Source of the DNA: UTCFX2 sp002050125 | GTDB lineage: Bacteria > Chloroflexota > Anaerolineae > Anaerolineales > UBA4823 | DNA length: 64,000 bases | Assembly (NCBI GenBank): GCA_027494035.1 | Contig: JAOSJQ010000001.1 | Span: 3,162,001-3,226,000, forward strand | Reading direction: 5' to 3' | Shown here: positions 43,565 to 53,600 of the stretch, piece after piece | Layout of the letters: every line of letters starts with the position of its first letter | Numbering within the stretch: the first letter of the stretch is position 1 | Program-made: the position numbers and the translations under genes | The notes under the pieces: model-generated | What the model was told of the DNA's origin: nothing | Database searches by the model: none | What the model saw: only the letters and a program-made list of their open reading frames with translations

Positions 43565-45261
43565 TCATTCGATCGGGTCAATAAGAAAGCCCAATTCTAA
43601 CAGTTCTTGCGAAATTTTCTTCCAGGCATCGGAGCGGACTTCAACCGTGGTTGGACCCAGCGGCGCCCCCAGATATCGACTGGCTTTCGACTGTCGAATT
43701 GCTTGAAGCATTTCAGGTGTGCGCACTTTCAATACCATAACGCGCTTTCGAACCGTGCTTCGCGGCCGCGCTGTTCCCAATTTTCAAGCGCTCTGGTCAG
43801 GCTAGGCGGAACGTGTTTTGAATATCGGGAAAACAGACTGAGAAGATGCTGGATCGTAAGCCCCTGTTTGCTCGCTCTCGCCAAAGAATGCGGTGTCAGT
43901 TGATACAGATAATGATCGCGTTTGCATCCTTCCCATTCCGCAAAGCGTGCAAGCTGGTAGCGCGCCGGGCGGGGAAGAAACCGCGACGCCTCGATTCGAC
44001 CCCCTGAACTCAATTGTAGGTTATCGGCGTCCTTTGATAATCCCTTCGGCGGTTTCAGGTTCAGCAGGGCTTGAGCCAAAACGGTGAAACGAAACGCGCT
44101 GGCTTGCAGAGGCTCAGATGCCCCTGGCGCGCTGGTAAAGCCCAGATCGAGCAGACCAAGCCAGTGAAGCGGCCCGGTAATGATGAATCGAATCAGTTCG
44201 CCATCTACCCGATCCCAATTTTCAATACCGCGCAGATAGCCGCCAGAGCGGGTATCGACCAAATACCAGGCGTCATAATCACCCGAAGATCGTTGAAAGT
44301 CGGGTTGATTTTCACGGATCGCGTTTACAAATGAATTGAGACTCCAAAATGTTGGCTTTTCGTTCGCGCCTGGAATGCCGCCAGGGACCCGGGACAAAAA
44401 ATCCATGATAGTTTGCCTGGCGGATAATGGATCGTTGCGCCAGGCGCCTTCCGCTTTCATCCCGGGTATTAGCAGCAGATCATTAAAAAGTGGACTGCTC
44501 AGCCAACCTCGAAACAACAGCAGCAATGATTCACTGCGATCTTTTTCAAGAAACTGACGAACCGGCTCCAACAGCAGCTGACCATTTTGGTCAAGCAATT
44601 CATTTGTGATGAGAAGCTTCTCCAACACGGTTGTGTTGATTGGATAGCGGCTTTCGGAACCCGAAATCAAATGAGGCTGGATAGACGCTGAAGCCATTCC
44701 GATGCGAATCCCCGCCATGTAGGTGCAAGCGTCGTCGATAATTTTGTCATCAGCAAGAATCACATAATCCTTTTCTGCCTGTGTAGCCGGTCGTCCGGGG
44801 AGAGGGTATGCCGCAGATGTATCAGCTTCACGCGGCAGTACAAACAAGAAATCGTCTGGAACATAGGCGAACTCCTCCGGCCCTTCTGCCGTGTCAAAAA
44901 AGGCTCGCCCAATTAACCCGCGATACCACAACGCTTCGGATGCGCTTGCTTGTTTGTTGCTGAATGGGCGGTCGCGGTCCCTGCGCGCTGCGCCCATTTC
45001 ACGCAGCGGTCCATAGCGGCGCGTAAAAAGCGCCCAAGGCATTCGCCCGTTATGGTTAATCAGTTCGTCCAGCGCCTGCCGCGCCTCGGCAGGCAATTCT
45101 GCGACCACTTTTGTCAACAACTCAGCGTCGCCAATCATCGCAACCAATCGCGGTACGCCCACCCGGGCATCAGGCGCGGTGAATTCTATCCCCCAATGCT
45201 GGGCAATGATTTTTAAATGCCCCAGGTCAAGACCTTGCAGACTTTGTTCCAGGTCGGGCAT
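43565..45261 (-). CDS. XPB-type helicase-associated domain protein, one-base frameshift near the C-terminus
   Basis: A helical protein of the helicase-associated (XPB/Ssl2 N-terminal-like) family, about 565 residues after repair. The first frame (45261-43729) starts with MPDLEQSLQGLDLGHLKIIA and holds the conserved LTRALENWEQRG near its end. It breaks near 43743-43747. The next frame supplies the missing end, VLKVRTPEMLQAIRQSKASR then LGPTTVEVRSDAWKKI, standard for this family. The family occurs beside, or fused to, XPB-like helicases in Actinobacteria and Chloroflexota; no helicase gene is here. It starts four bases after the DUF429 gene, so they form an operon. Confidence 0.82.
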
Positions 45262-45264
45262 AGC

Positions 45265-46032
45265 TCAATAGCGACTCTTTAATTTCGAGACGGGGAGTAC
45301 AACCTGACCTTCCTCAGGATCTCCAATCAGCGATACCTGGCTCGGCTGGCTGGCAGCGATCAATCCGGTGTACGCCGCGACCAAAGCATCCAACTCTGCC
45401 GGAGAATATAGATCGTCCAATGGCAATATTCCATTTAACAAGCGGTGGCGCGTGATCTCTTCAAAGAATTTCATCGGATCGGGGATATCCAGATCGCGCA
45501 CGTAGAGCGAAAGCTGGCGCTGCAAACGACCTTCTAAGGAGTGTTTCGGGAAGGGTACTTGCTCGAGCAAAACGCCAAAAGCCGCGTGCGGATATACTTC
45601 CAGGCACCATCGTTCTGCTTCGGGTTGCGGGTAAAGCTCGTAACCCATTGCGCGCAGCCTGCGAAAGATTTCAAACCCCTGGCGCATCCACCTGGCGCAA
45701 TCTTCTTCCGATTCGGAAATCGGCACAATGCTAAAATTGTGCTGCCGCAAACAATAATCCGCCACCCGGAATTTTTCCCATCTGCCAGGCGCAGGTGGAC
45801 GCGACAGATTGGCGCGCACTTCCTGTTTTTTCATCAGACCCTGGTTGGGCTGGCGCGGACCGCACACAGCCGCCACCGCCTGACGCTGCCCGGCTGCAAA
45901 AGCCAGAACGTCATCCATAGTCCCTTTGCTAAGAGCCAACAGGCGCTTTTCGTGGTCTATAGCGGCATAAACGATCTGTTTGTCATCCGCGTTCGGATCG
46001 ATGCCGACAAAAGTCATGTTCAGAAAAAACAT
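45265..46032 (-). CDS. DUF429-family protein (predicted RNase H-fold nuclease)
   Basis: A 255-residue protein of the DUF429 family. ATG 46032 is chosen because GGGAGG lies 8 bases upstream; a TTG at 46053 has no such site. The N-terminal strand FVGIDPNADDKQIVYAAID carries the acidic residue of an RNase H-like fold, and VCGPRQPNQGLMKKQEVRAN and CLEVYPHAAFGVLL follow. The catalytic role is unproven for the family. It is translated just ahead of the helicase-associated gene, which suggests a shared DNA or RNA maintenance task. Confidence 0.8.
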   Translation of the reverse strand: MFFLNMTFVGIDPNADDKQIVYAAIDHEKRLLALSKGTMDDVLAFAAGQRQAVAAVCGPRQPNQGLMKKQEVRANLSRPPAPGRWEKFRVADYCLRQHNFSIVPISESEEDCARWMRQGFEIFRRLRAMGYELYPQPEAERWCLEVYPHAAFGVLLEQVPFPKHSLEGRLQRQLSLYVRDLDIPDPMKFFEEITRHRLLNGILPLDDLYSPAELDALVAAYTGLIAASQPSQVSLIGDPEEGQVVLPVSKLKSRY

Positions 46033-46184
46033 GCACGCATCCTCCCGTCCCAAAACAATCGGATTCCGCTGCTCAAGCTTTCGGGTCCGTTTAATGATAC
46101 CATGAGTAATAATTCGGGGTCGATTCGAGTCTATGATTCAAACCTATAAGGAAGGAAGTAATGTGAGATACAAGACAGCCTTCT

Positions 46185-46213
46185 TTGACATGGGTAGAAG
46201 AAGGCAGTAGAAT
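46185..46213 (+). promoter_or_regulatory. Near-consensus promoter of the P5C dehydrogenase gene
   Basis: TTGACA (46185-46190), a 17-base spacer and TAGAAT (46208-46213). The -35 box lies inside a perfect 8-bp inverted repeat, GCCTTCTT (46178-46185) and AAGAAGGC (46198-46205), which may be an operator that a repressor uses to cover the promoter. Confidence 0.75.
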
Positions 46214-46328
46214 ACCAATGTCTGGCGTTTGTTTGAAGGTTCTGCTGAAAAATAATTGGGGTTCGAGTGAGCAATAGCGACTCAAATCGTCTTGTTTCAG
46301 TTCTGTTTCAAATGACAAGGAGTGTTAT

Positions 46329-47909
46329 ATGACCGAAAAATTCAAACTGACGTACGCGACAATGTTCAATCCTCCCGAAGAATTACATATCAAGTTCGAC
46401 CAGGCAATTGAAAAGACTCGCGCGAGCCTGGGAAAAGAATACGCCATGATCATCGATGGCAAGGACGTATTCGCTTCCGAGAAGTTCGAAGACCATACCC
46501 CAATCAATACGGATGTAGTGCTAGCCGTTATGCAAAAAGGAGACGCCTCGCACGCCCAGGCTGCGCTCGCAGCCGCCCGCAAGGCGGCGCCTGTCTGGAG
46601 CGGCATGGATTGGAGAGAGCGAGTACGGCTGGTGAACCGAGCTGCAGACCTCATCGATGAACGTATCTTTGACTTGGGAGCAGTCTTGGCTCTGGAAGTC
46701 GGAAAGAACCGAATGGAATCTCTCGGGGATGTGGCTGAGACCGCCGACCTGGTCCGCTACTCCTGCTATCAAATGGAGAAGAACGATGGCTATGCAGTAG
46801 AAATGGGGCGCGACCCGCTGGTCGGTTATAGCTCTACCAACTATTCCATCTTGAAACCTTATGGCGTCTGGTTGGTTATCAGCCCATTCAACTTCCCGAC
46901 TGCGCTCACCGGAGGACCGCTTGGCGCGGCGCTCGTGACTGGGAATACCGTGGTGATCAAACCCGCCACCGACACCCCCTGGGTTGTGCGCCTGCTGGCG
47001 GAATGTTTTCGCGATGCCGGTCTCCCAGACGGGGTGGTCAATTTTGTCACCGGTCCAGGCCGCACCCTGGGTCAGGCGTTGATTGAAAGCCCCGAGGTCG
47101 ATGGGGTTACCTTTACTGGATCGTATGATGTCGGGATGAAAATCTTCCGCGATTTTGCTGCTGGGCGGTGGGTTCGCCCCGCAATCCTCGAGCTGGGCGG
47201 CAAGAACCCGACAATCGTCTCACGCCACGCGGACCTTGAGCAAGCCGCCACCGGCATCGTGCGTTCGGCGTTTGGACTGCAGGGACAAAAATGCTCGGCA
47301 TGCTCGCGGGTCTATATCGAAGAGCCAGTTTACGATCAGCTTACCGATCGCATTGTGGAGCTGACCAATAAGCTCACGATCGGCGACCCCACCGAACGCC
47401 CGGTCTTTCTGGGTCCGGTGATCAACAAAAGTTCTTATGAAGATTACAAGAACTTCACCGAAGAGCTTTCCCAGGCTGGAACAATTCTCACCGGCGGAAA
47501 AGTCCTGGTTGACGGCGCTTTCTCCAAAGGCTATTTTTGCTCTCCAACCGTGGTGGCGGACGTTCCGCTCGATCATCGCTTGTGGAAATACGAAATGTTC
47601 CTGCCCATTACCACGGTCGCCAAAATCGGCAGCCTGGACCAAGGTATGAAAGAAGCCAATGACGTGGCTTATGGACTGACAGCCGGTTTTTATGGCTCTA
47701 AAGAGGAAACAAAGTGGTTCTTCAACCACATTCAAGCCGGGGTTACTTACGCCAACCGCCCACAGGGCGCTACGACTGGCGCCTGGCCCGGGTTCCAGCC
47801 TTTTGGAGGCTGGAAGGGATCGGGGTCTAGTGGTAAAAACGCCGGCGGGCACTATTATCTACCCCTCTACATGCATGAGCAAATCCAGACTCTGGTGGAG
47901 CAGCCTTAA
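46329..47909 (+). CDS. L-glutamate gamma-semialdehyde (1-pyrroline-5-carboxylate) dehydrogenase
   Basis: NAD-dependent oxidation of glutamate semialdehyde to glutamate, the last step of proline and arginine breakdown. The 526-residue product has the class-typical LKPYGVWLVISPFNFPTALT, the catalytic Glu in AILELGGKNPTIVS and the catalytic Cys in GLQGQKCSACSRVYIEE. That doublet of cysteines is characteristic of P5C dehydrogenases. No proline dehydrogenase gene adjoins, so a related semialdehyde is possible. AAGGAG precedes ATG 46329. It has its own promoter and is followed by the CoA-transferase genes on the same strand. Confidence 0.88.
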   Translation: MTEKFKLTYATMFNPPEELHIKFDQAIEKTRASLGKEYAMIIDGKDVFASEKFEDHTPINTDVVLAVMQKGDASHAQAALAAARKAAPVWSGMDWRERVRLVNRAADLIDERIFDLGAVLALEVGKNRMESLGDVAETADLVRYSCYQMEKNDGYAVEMGRDPLVGYSSTNYSILKPYGVWLVISPFNFPTALTGGPLGAALVTGNTVVIKPATDTPWVVRLLAECFRDAGLPDGVVNFVTGPGRTLGQALIESPEVDGVTFTGSYDVGMKIFRDFAAGRWVRPAILELGGKNPTIVSRHADLEQAATGIVRSAFGLQGQKCSACSRVYIEEPVYDQLTDRIVELTNKLTIGDPTERPVFLGPVINKSSYEDYKNFTEELSQAGTILTGGKVLVDGAFSKGYFCSPTVVADVPLDHRLWKYEMFLPITTVAKIGSLDQGMKEANDVAYGLTAGFYGSKEETKWFFNHIQAGVTYANRPQGATTGAWPGFQPFGGWKGSGSSGKNAGGHYYLPLYMHEQIQTLVEQP

Positions 47910-48044
47910 ATCCACCAATCAGGTATGGCTTATTTAACGTGAATCTGGGATGATCGCTGCCCAGATCTGTCGCTAGAAACTGCCGGGATGATCACTGCTC
48001 AATTTGTGAATCGTCCCGGCAATCCTTATCTAGGAAAAAGATCA

Positions 48045-48947
48045 ATGAACAAAATCTTTTCACTCACTGAAGCCGTCCAGAACTTGATCCAAGACGGCGA
48101 CCTCATCTATGCCGCCGGGTTCACCCATCTGATCCCCTTCGCAGCGGGGCATGAGATCATCCGTCAAGGGCGGAAAAACCTGACCCTGGCGCGCGCCACG
48201 CCGGACCTCATTTATGATCAGATGGTGGCTGCAGGGTGCGCAAAGAAAGTAGTCTTCTCTTATATGGGCAACCCGGGGGTTGGGTCTCTGCGGATCGTTC
48301 GGGCAGAGCTGGAAGCAGGGCGGCTCGAATGGGAAGAGTATTCGCATTTCGGCATGATTTCGCGCCTGCAGGCTGGCGCGGCTGGACTGCCATTCATGCC
48401 GATGAATCCAACCGCGGCGGTTGACCTTGAGTTGGCTAACCCAAATTACCGCACCGTCCAGGATCCCTATTCAGGCGGCGGCGTTGTGGTCGTGCCGGCG
48501 CTCAAACCGGATGCCGCGATCGTTCACGTCCAGCGCTGTGACGCTCAGGGTAACGCCCAAATATGGGGGATCATCGGCGAACAGAAGGAAGCTGCTTTTG
48601 CCGCCGAGCGCGTTATCTTGACGACCGAAGAGGTTGTACCCGAAGAGATCATCCGCGCAGACCCAAATCGAACGCTGATTCCAGGTTTCATCGTCGACGC
48701 GGTGTGCGTTGTCCCGCATTGCAGCCACCCTTCATACACCCAGGGTTACTATGATCGGGACAATGCCTTTTACCTTGAATGGGACAAAATCAGCCAGGAC
48801 CGCCAGGCGGTTAATGCCTGGTTGGATGAATGGGTGTATGGCGTGTCCGACCGGGATGAGTATTGGGAGAAACTCGGCTCGGAGGTTCACGACCGGCTCC
48901 AGGTCGACCCGCGCCTCAGCACGCCGATCAACTATGGAAGTTATTAG
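48045..48947 (+). CDS. Family I CoA-transferase alpha subunit (GctA/IpdA-like)
   Basis: Alpha subunit of a two-subunit CoA-transferase or of the related IpdAB-type ring hydrolase. ATG 48045 is preferred over 47988 because AGGA lies 8 bases upstream and the family fold begins at once: IFSLTEAVQNLIQDGDLIYA, then FTHLIPFAAGHEIIRQG. Other marks are FSYMGNPGVGSLRIVRAELE and GQAQIWGIIGEQ-like sequence near residue 180. Length is 300 residues. Its beta subunit is two genes downstream, separated by a hydrolase gene. The acid transferred is unknown; glutaconate, 3-oxoacids or steroid-like ring acids are family options. Confidence 0.85.
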   Translation: MNKIFSLTEAVQNLIQDGDLIYAAGFTHLIPFAAGHEIIRQGRKNLTLARATPDLIYDQMVAAGCAKKVVFSYMGNPGVGSLRIVRAELEAGRLEWEEYSHFGMISRLQAGAAGLPFMPMNPTAAVDLELANPNYRTVQDPYSGGGVVVVPALKPDAAIVHVQRCDAQGNAQIWGIIGEQKEAAFAAERVILTTEEVVPEEIIRADPNRTLIPGFIVDAVCVVPHCSHPSYTQGYYDRDNAFYLEWDKISQDRQAVNAWLDEWVYGVSDRDEYWEKLGSEVHDRLQVDPRLSTPINYGSY

Positions 48948-48967
48948 CGAGCGCGCCCCGGTTTAGT

Positions 48968-49855
48968 ATGAAGCCCAATTTTCCCTACGAGGATTTTGGC
49001 GGAACCGGTCCGTTGCTTCATTTTACGCATGCAAATGGATATCCGCCCAAAGCCTACCAGCGTCTGCTAAGTGGTTTGAGCGAGCATTACCACGTTCTTG
49101 CCATGCACATGCGCCCGCTCTGGCTGGATTCCAGTCCCGAGGACCTGCACGACTGGCGTGTGCTGGCGCAGGATTTGGATGATTTTCTCACCCAGCATGG
49201 ATCAACGCAATGGATCGGAATTGGTCACTCGGTGGGCGCAAATGCCACGCTGCGCCTGGCGCTCAGCCAACCGGAGCGCTTCTCGGCTTTAGTCTTGCTT
49301 GACCCGGTCATCTTCCCACCATACATGACCTATCTGTGGGAAGTGGTTTACCGGCTCGGTCTCGCATACCGCCTCCATCCCTTAGTCCGGAGCGCGCTCA
49401 AACGCCGCAACCGGTTTACCAGCCGGGCTGAGATGTACGAGAACTATCGTTCGAAGCCGGTTTTCAGTCGAATTAGCGACGAAGATCTGCAGTACTACGT
49501 CGAGGCGTTAGCTTGCCCCGACATAGATGGATCGGTCACGCTTTGTTACCCGTCTCGCTGGGAAGCGCGCATCTATGTGACCGGCATTCGAGCCGACCTG
49601 GAAATCTGGCAAAGGCTGCCTGAGCTGGTTCCGCCAGCGCTTGTCATTCGAGGCGGCTTGTCGGATACATTTCTACCAGTCACAGCCAAGATGTTAGCCA
49701 AGAAACAGCCCAAAATATCGATCCTTTCGTTTTCCGATGCGACCCACTTGGTTCCACTCGAAAAACCACTCGAGGTAACCCGATCCATTCTTGATTTTCT
49801 CGGGATTCAAGAGAATCGAAAAATTCAACCCCATTCGCAACCAGATGGAGTGTAA
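48968..49855 (+). CDS. Alpha/beta hydrolase between the CoA-transferase subunits
   Basis: A 295-residue alpha/beta-hydrolase-fold protein. ATG 48968 follows the previous stop by 20 bases. LLHFTHANGYPPKAYQRLLS forms the oxyanion region, the nucleophile elbow is GIGHSVGANATLRLA, the acid is in VIRGGLSDTFLP and the His in SDATHLVPLEKP. It is complete. Placed inside a CoA-transferase operon it may hydrolyse a CoA thioester, a lactone or a ring-cleavage product of the same catabolic route. The specific reaction cannot be told. Confidence 0.87.
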   Translation: MKPNFPYEDFGGTGPLLHFTHANGYPPKAYQRLLSGLSEHYHVLAMHMRPLWLDSSPEDLHDWRVLAQDLDDFLTQHGSTQWIGIGHSVGANATLRLALSQPERFSALVLLDPVIFPPYMTYLWEVVYRLGLAYRLHPLVRSALKRRNRFTSRAEMYENYRSKPVFSRISDEDLQYYVEALACPDIDGSVTLCYPSRWEARIYVTGIRADLEIWQRLPELVPPALVIRGGLSDTFLPVTAKMLAKKQPKISILSFSDATHLVPLEKPLEVTRSILDFLGIQENRKIQPHSQPDGV

Positions 49856-49861
49856 AAACAG

Positions 49862-50641
49862 ATGGACTCAAATGATTATTCTTCTTCAGAATTGATGATT
49901 ATCAACGCCTCCCGCCTGCTGCGAGACGGCGATGTCGTTTTTGTGGGCGTTGGACAGCCCAACTTAGCCTGCAACCTGGCGCGGCGCACCCACGCGCCGA
50001 ATTTGCTCATGATCTATGAAGCCGGTGTAATTGGAGCGCAGCCTGCCCGGCTGCCGCTCTCCATTGGAGACCCTACCCTCGTGAGCGGCGCCACGGCAGT
50101 ATGTTCGATGTACGATATTTTCAGTCTTTACCTGCAACGTGGAAACGTGGATGTGGGTTTTATGGGCGGCGCGCAGATTGACCAGTATGGGAACATCAAT
50201 GCAACTGTAATTGGTGACTATGCAAAGCCGAAGGTGCGCCTCCCCGGCTCCGGCGGATCCAAAGAGATCGCTGCCTGGGCAAATCGCTGCTATATCATGA
50301 CGCCTCATCAAAAACGGCGTTTCCCCGAAAAATGCGATTTCCAAACCTCGGCGGGTTTCTTGGGCGGTCGTTCCGAGCGCGACGAGGCGCGGCTGCGCGG
50401 CGGCGGTCCTCAAGCTGTGGTCACCGATATTGGCATCCTTCAACCGGATGATACCGGCGAGTTAATCCTGACCGCGCTGCACCCCGGTCATACCGTCGAG
50501 GAAGCCAGACTGAACACCGGCTGGAACCTACAAGTATCCCCCGACCTGCGTTACACCGAGCCGCCAACCCAAGATGAATTAACCATTCTTAGAGAAGAAT
50601 TGGATCCCCAGGGGATTTACATCAAAGGTTCGGGGGGTTGA
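49862..50641 (+). CDS. Family I CoA-transferase beta subunit (GctB/IpdB-like)
   Basis: Beta subunit, 259 residues, starting 7 bases after the hydrolase stop. Family marks: LRDGDVVFVGVGQPNLACNL, LMIYEAGVIGAQPARLPLSI and VDVGFMGGAQIDQYGNINAT, then RLPGSGGSKEIA. The Glu in IYEAGVIGA lies where family I transferases carry the catalytic Glu that forms the CoA thioester, which favours real transferase activity; IpdB-type enzymes work differently. With the alpha subunit at 48045 it forms one enzyme. Confidence 0.85.
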   Translation: MDSNDYSSSELMIINASRLLRDGDVVFVGVGQPNLACNLARRTHAPNLLMIYEAGVIGAQPARLPLSIGDPTLVSGATAVCSMYDIFSLYLQRGNVDVGFMGGAQIDQYGNINATVIGDYAKPKVRLPGSGGSKEIAAWANRCYIMTPHQKRRFPEKCDFQTSAGFLGGRSERDEARLRGGGPQAVVTDIGILQPDDTGELILTALHPGHTVEEARLNTGWNLQVSPDLRYTEPPTQDELTILREELDPQGIYIKGSGG

Positions 50642-50653
50642 TTGCCACCCGGT

Positions 50654-53600
50654 TTATTGAAAAGTGATGGGTTCGACGCGGATATTTTCCGCCCCAACGA
50701 GAAACCTCACCCGGTCGAGCAGTTCCTGACAAATCAGCGTGGTGTAATTGGGAAATTCTAAGAGATGCGTTCGGTTGCGTTCGATGATCTGAATGGCAAA
50801 CCTGTCGTTTCCTGGATAAGTTAAAACCAGACCGTGCAGCCGCCTCAGGCGCAAAACGTCCCGCGTTTTATCGCCGCTGCTGCGCAAGATGATCGTCAGC
50901 ATTCGGACATCGCCAGTATCATCCGCATTCTGCGGAGGCGTCATAAAATAGCCCGAAAGGTCAGTCGCCCCGGCGGAGATTTCATTCCCACTTAATTTCC
51001 TTTGTGGCGGGATGACGACCGGGGTGGATTCCCGCACATCGTGCGATTGAATTTCAGATAATGCTGGCGCTTCCATCGTTTTATCTGTATCACCCTGAGA
51101 GAATGATGGGCTGTCGAGGTCGGATGAAGCATAGTACTGCGGCTCAGCAGTTGTGGGCGTTACCGAATAATCGTTCCAGTCTGGAGGATCTTCAGGCGGT
51201 GGCGGCATTCCTGCCCAGATTTCGCCAGTGTCCTTCTCCGTAGTCTGATATTTCGAATCCAAATCATCTTCGACAACAAACGCCTCATCCACAACCTTGA
51301 CCACTTTGTCAATAGTTGTTGAGATACGATCCGCGATCACTTTTGGATCGCCGCTCGTAGCATCTACTCTTCCATCAATGACGACAATCTGGTCAACTCG
51401 AATCTGGTCTGCCGCTTGCGCCCATACGCGCGGGAAGATCACGACCTCAATCGCGCCCTGCAAGTCTTCCAGTGTTGCGAACGCCATAGCCTTGCCTTTT
51501 TTGGTGGTGTGTGTCCGAAACCGAGAGACTACCCCGGCAACCCGCACCCGCTCTTCATTTGTAGCTTCTCCGAGTTGAACGGAGGAATGCGTAACAACGT
51601 CCTGCAGGTCATTCATCACCGGCGCCAATGGATGATCGGAGATATACAACCCAATCAGTTCCTTCTCCCAGTTCAGGATTTCACGCCGGCTGATATCGTT
51701 TCTGGCGGGAGGCAACATTATGGTTTCTGCGACCCCGGTCTGGGTGCCAAACAGGCTCATCTGTCCCGCTTCCGCTGCTCGAAAATGGGAGGCGCTGACG
51801 GAAAGAATACGATCCACTGAGTCGAGCAAAGGCGTTCGCGGCCCAAAGGTGTCCAGCGCGCCAACCTTGATGAGGCATTCCAAAGAGCGCCGCCCTACCA
51901 GGCGCAGGTCGACTCGGTGCGCAAAATCATTGAGATCTGAGAAGGACTCCTCTATTCGGGCGTTAAAGATCGTCTCGACCGCGCCTTGGGCGACATTTTT
52001 CACCGCTCCAAGCCCAAATCGGATGACCGAACCGCCGCCGTCACAATCTTCTATTGAAAAATCCCACGCGCTCACATTAATATCTGGCGGCTCAACTGGC
52101 ACGCCAATCCGCCGGGCATCAGCCGTATAAAGCGCGACTTTGGCGGTATCGTTTTTTGACACGGAGAGCAATGCTGTCATATATTCGACTGGATAATGCA
52201 GCTTAAGATAGGCTGTCTGTACGGCAATTACTGCATAATCGACTGCGTGGCTCTTGTTAAAACCGTACCGGGCAAATTCCTCCCAATCGGAGAAAATTGC
52301 CCTGGCGGTCTCAGGAGAAATCCCATTCCGCTGCGCTCCATCGATAAATTTCTGGCGATGATTGTCCAGTTTATCGCGCAACTTCTTGGATATCGCCTTG
52401 CGCAGGTCGTCCGCTTCAGGGGCGGTGTATCCCGCCAGTTTCATCACTGCAAACATGAGCTGTTCCTGATAGACCGGATAACCATACGTTTCTTTGAAGA
52501 TCTCCTCCAGCATTGGGTGCCGGTATTCGATCTCTTCTTCGCCGTGCATGCGTCGAATATAACCAGGGATGAAATCCATAGGGCCGGGACGAAAAAGCGC
52601 CACCATCGCAACCACGTGCTTGAGTTCTTTGGGCTTCATCTCCATCAACCAGCGCCGCATCCCAGAACCTTCGACCTGGAACACGCCCGCCGTTTCGCCT
52701 CGTCCCAACAAACCATACGTCTCAGCGTCGTCCGTTGGAATGGTTTCCAGCGAAAGATCCACGCCATGCCGTTCGCGGATCAAATCGCAGGCTCTCGCCA
52801 TGATCGTCAGGGTCGCCAAACCCAAGAAATCCACCTTGAGCAGCCCCAAGGAATCGAGTACGTTCATCTCGAATTGGGTCACCGTCTTGACGGGGCTCTC
52901 GCCAGAGGCGCTGCCAGTTGGGCGGTGAAGCGGGATATACTCAATGATTGGCTGGTCGGTGATGATCACCCCCGCGGCATGGGTGCCGGCATTTCGAACA
53001 ACCCCTTCCATCTTAGCCGCGGTATCGATCAATTCCTTCAAATAATCTTCACTTTCATAGGCTTTTTTAAAATCCTGAACATCCTCGAGCGCCTGAGGGA
53101 TCGTCACCGGTTTTCCAGGGATATTCGGGACCAGTTTGGCAATCCGGTCCACTTCCGATAGCGGGATATCCATTACACGCCCCACATCCCGTAATGCGGC
53201 ACGCGCTCCCAAAGTGCCAAATGTGATGATTTGGGCGACCCGATCGTCTCCATACTTGTGCGCGGTGTATTCAAGCATTTCCACGCGGCGGTCATCCCGA
53301 AAATCCAGGTCGATATCCGGCATCGAAATGCGCCCCGGATTGAGAAACCGCTCGAAAATCAACCCATGCTCGATCGGATCGACCAGCGTGATATCCAGGG
53401 TGTAGGCGACGATCGAACCCGCAGCGGAACCGCGGGCGTTGTACCAGATCGAGCGTTTTTTGGCATATTGACACAGATCCCACACGATCAAAAAATAGGT
53501 GTCAAACCCCATCTGGTGGATGATGCCGAGTTCGTAATCCAATCGCTGGCGAACCGATTCGTGCGCGGCTCTTGAACCATAACGCCGCTCCAGTCCGTCC

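Noticed and set aside
52196..53161. 321-codon open frame antisense to dnaE
   Set aside because: Mirror of GC-rich codon usage in dnaE; no start signal and no motif.
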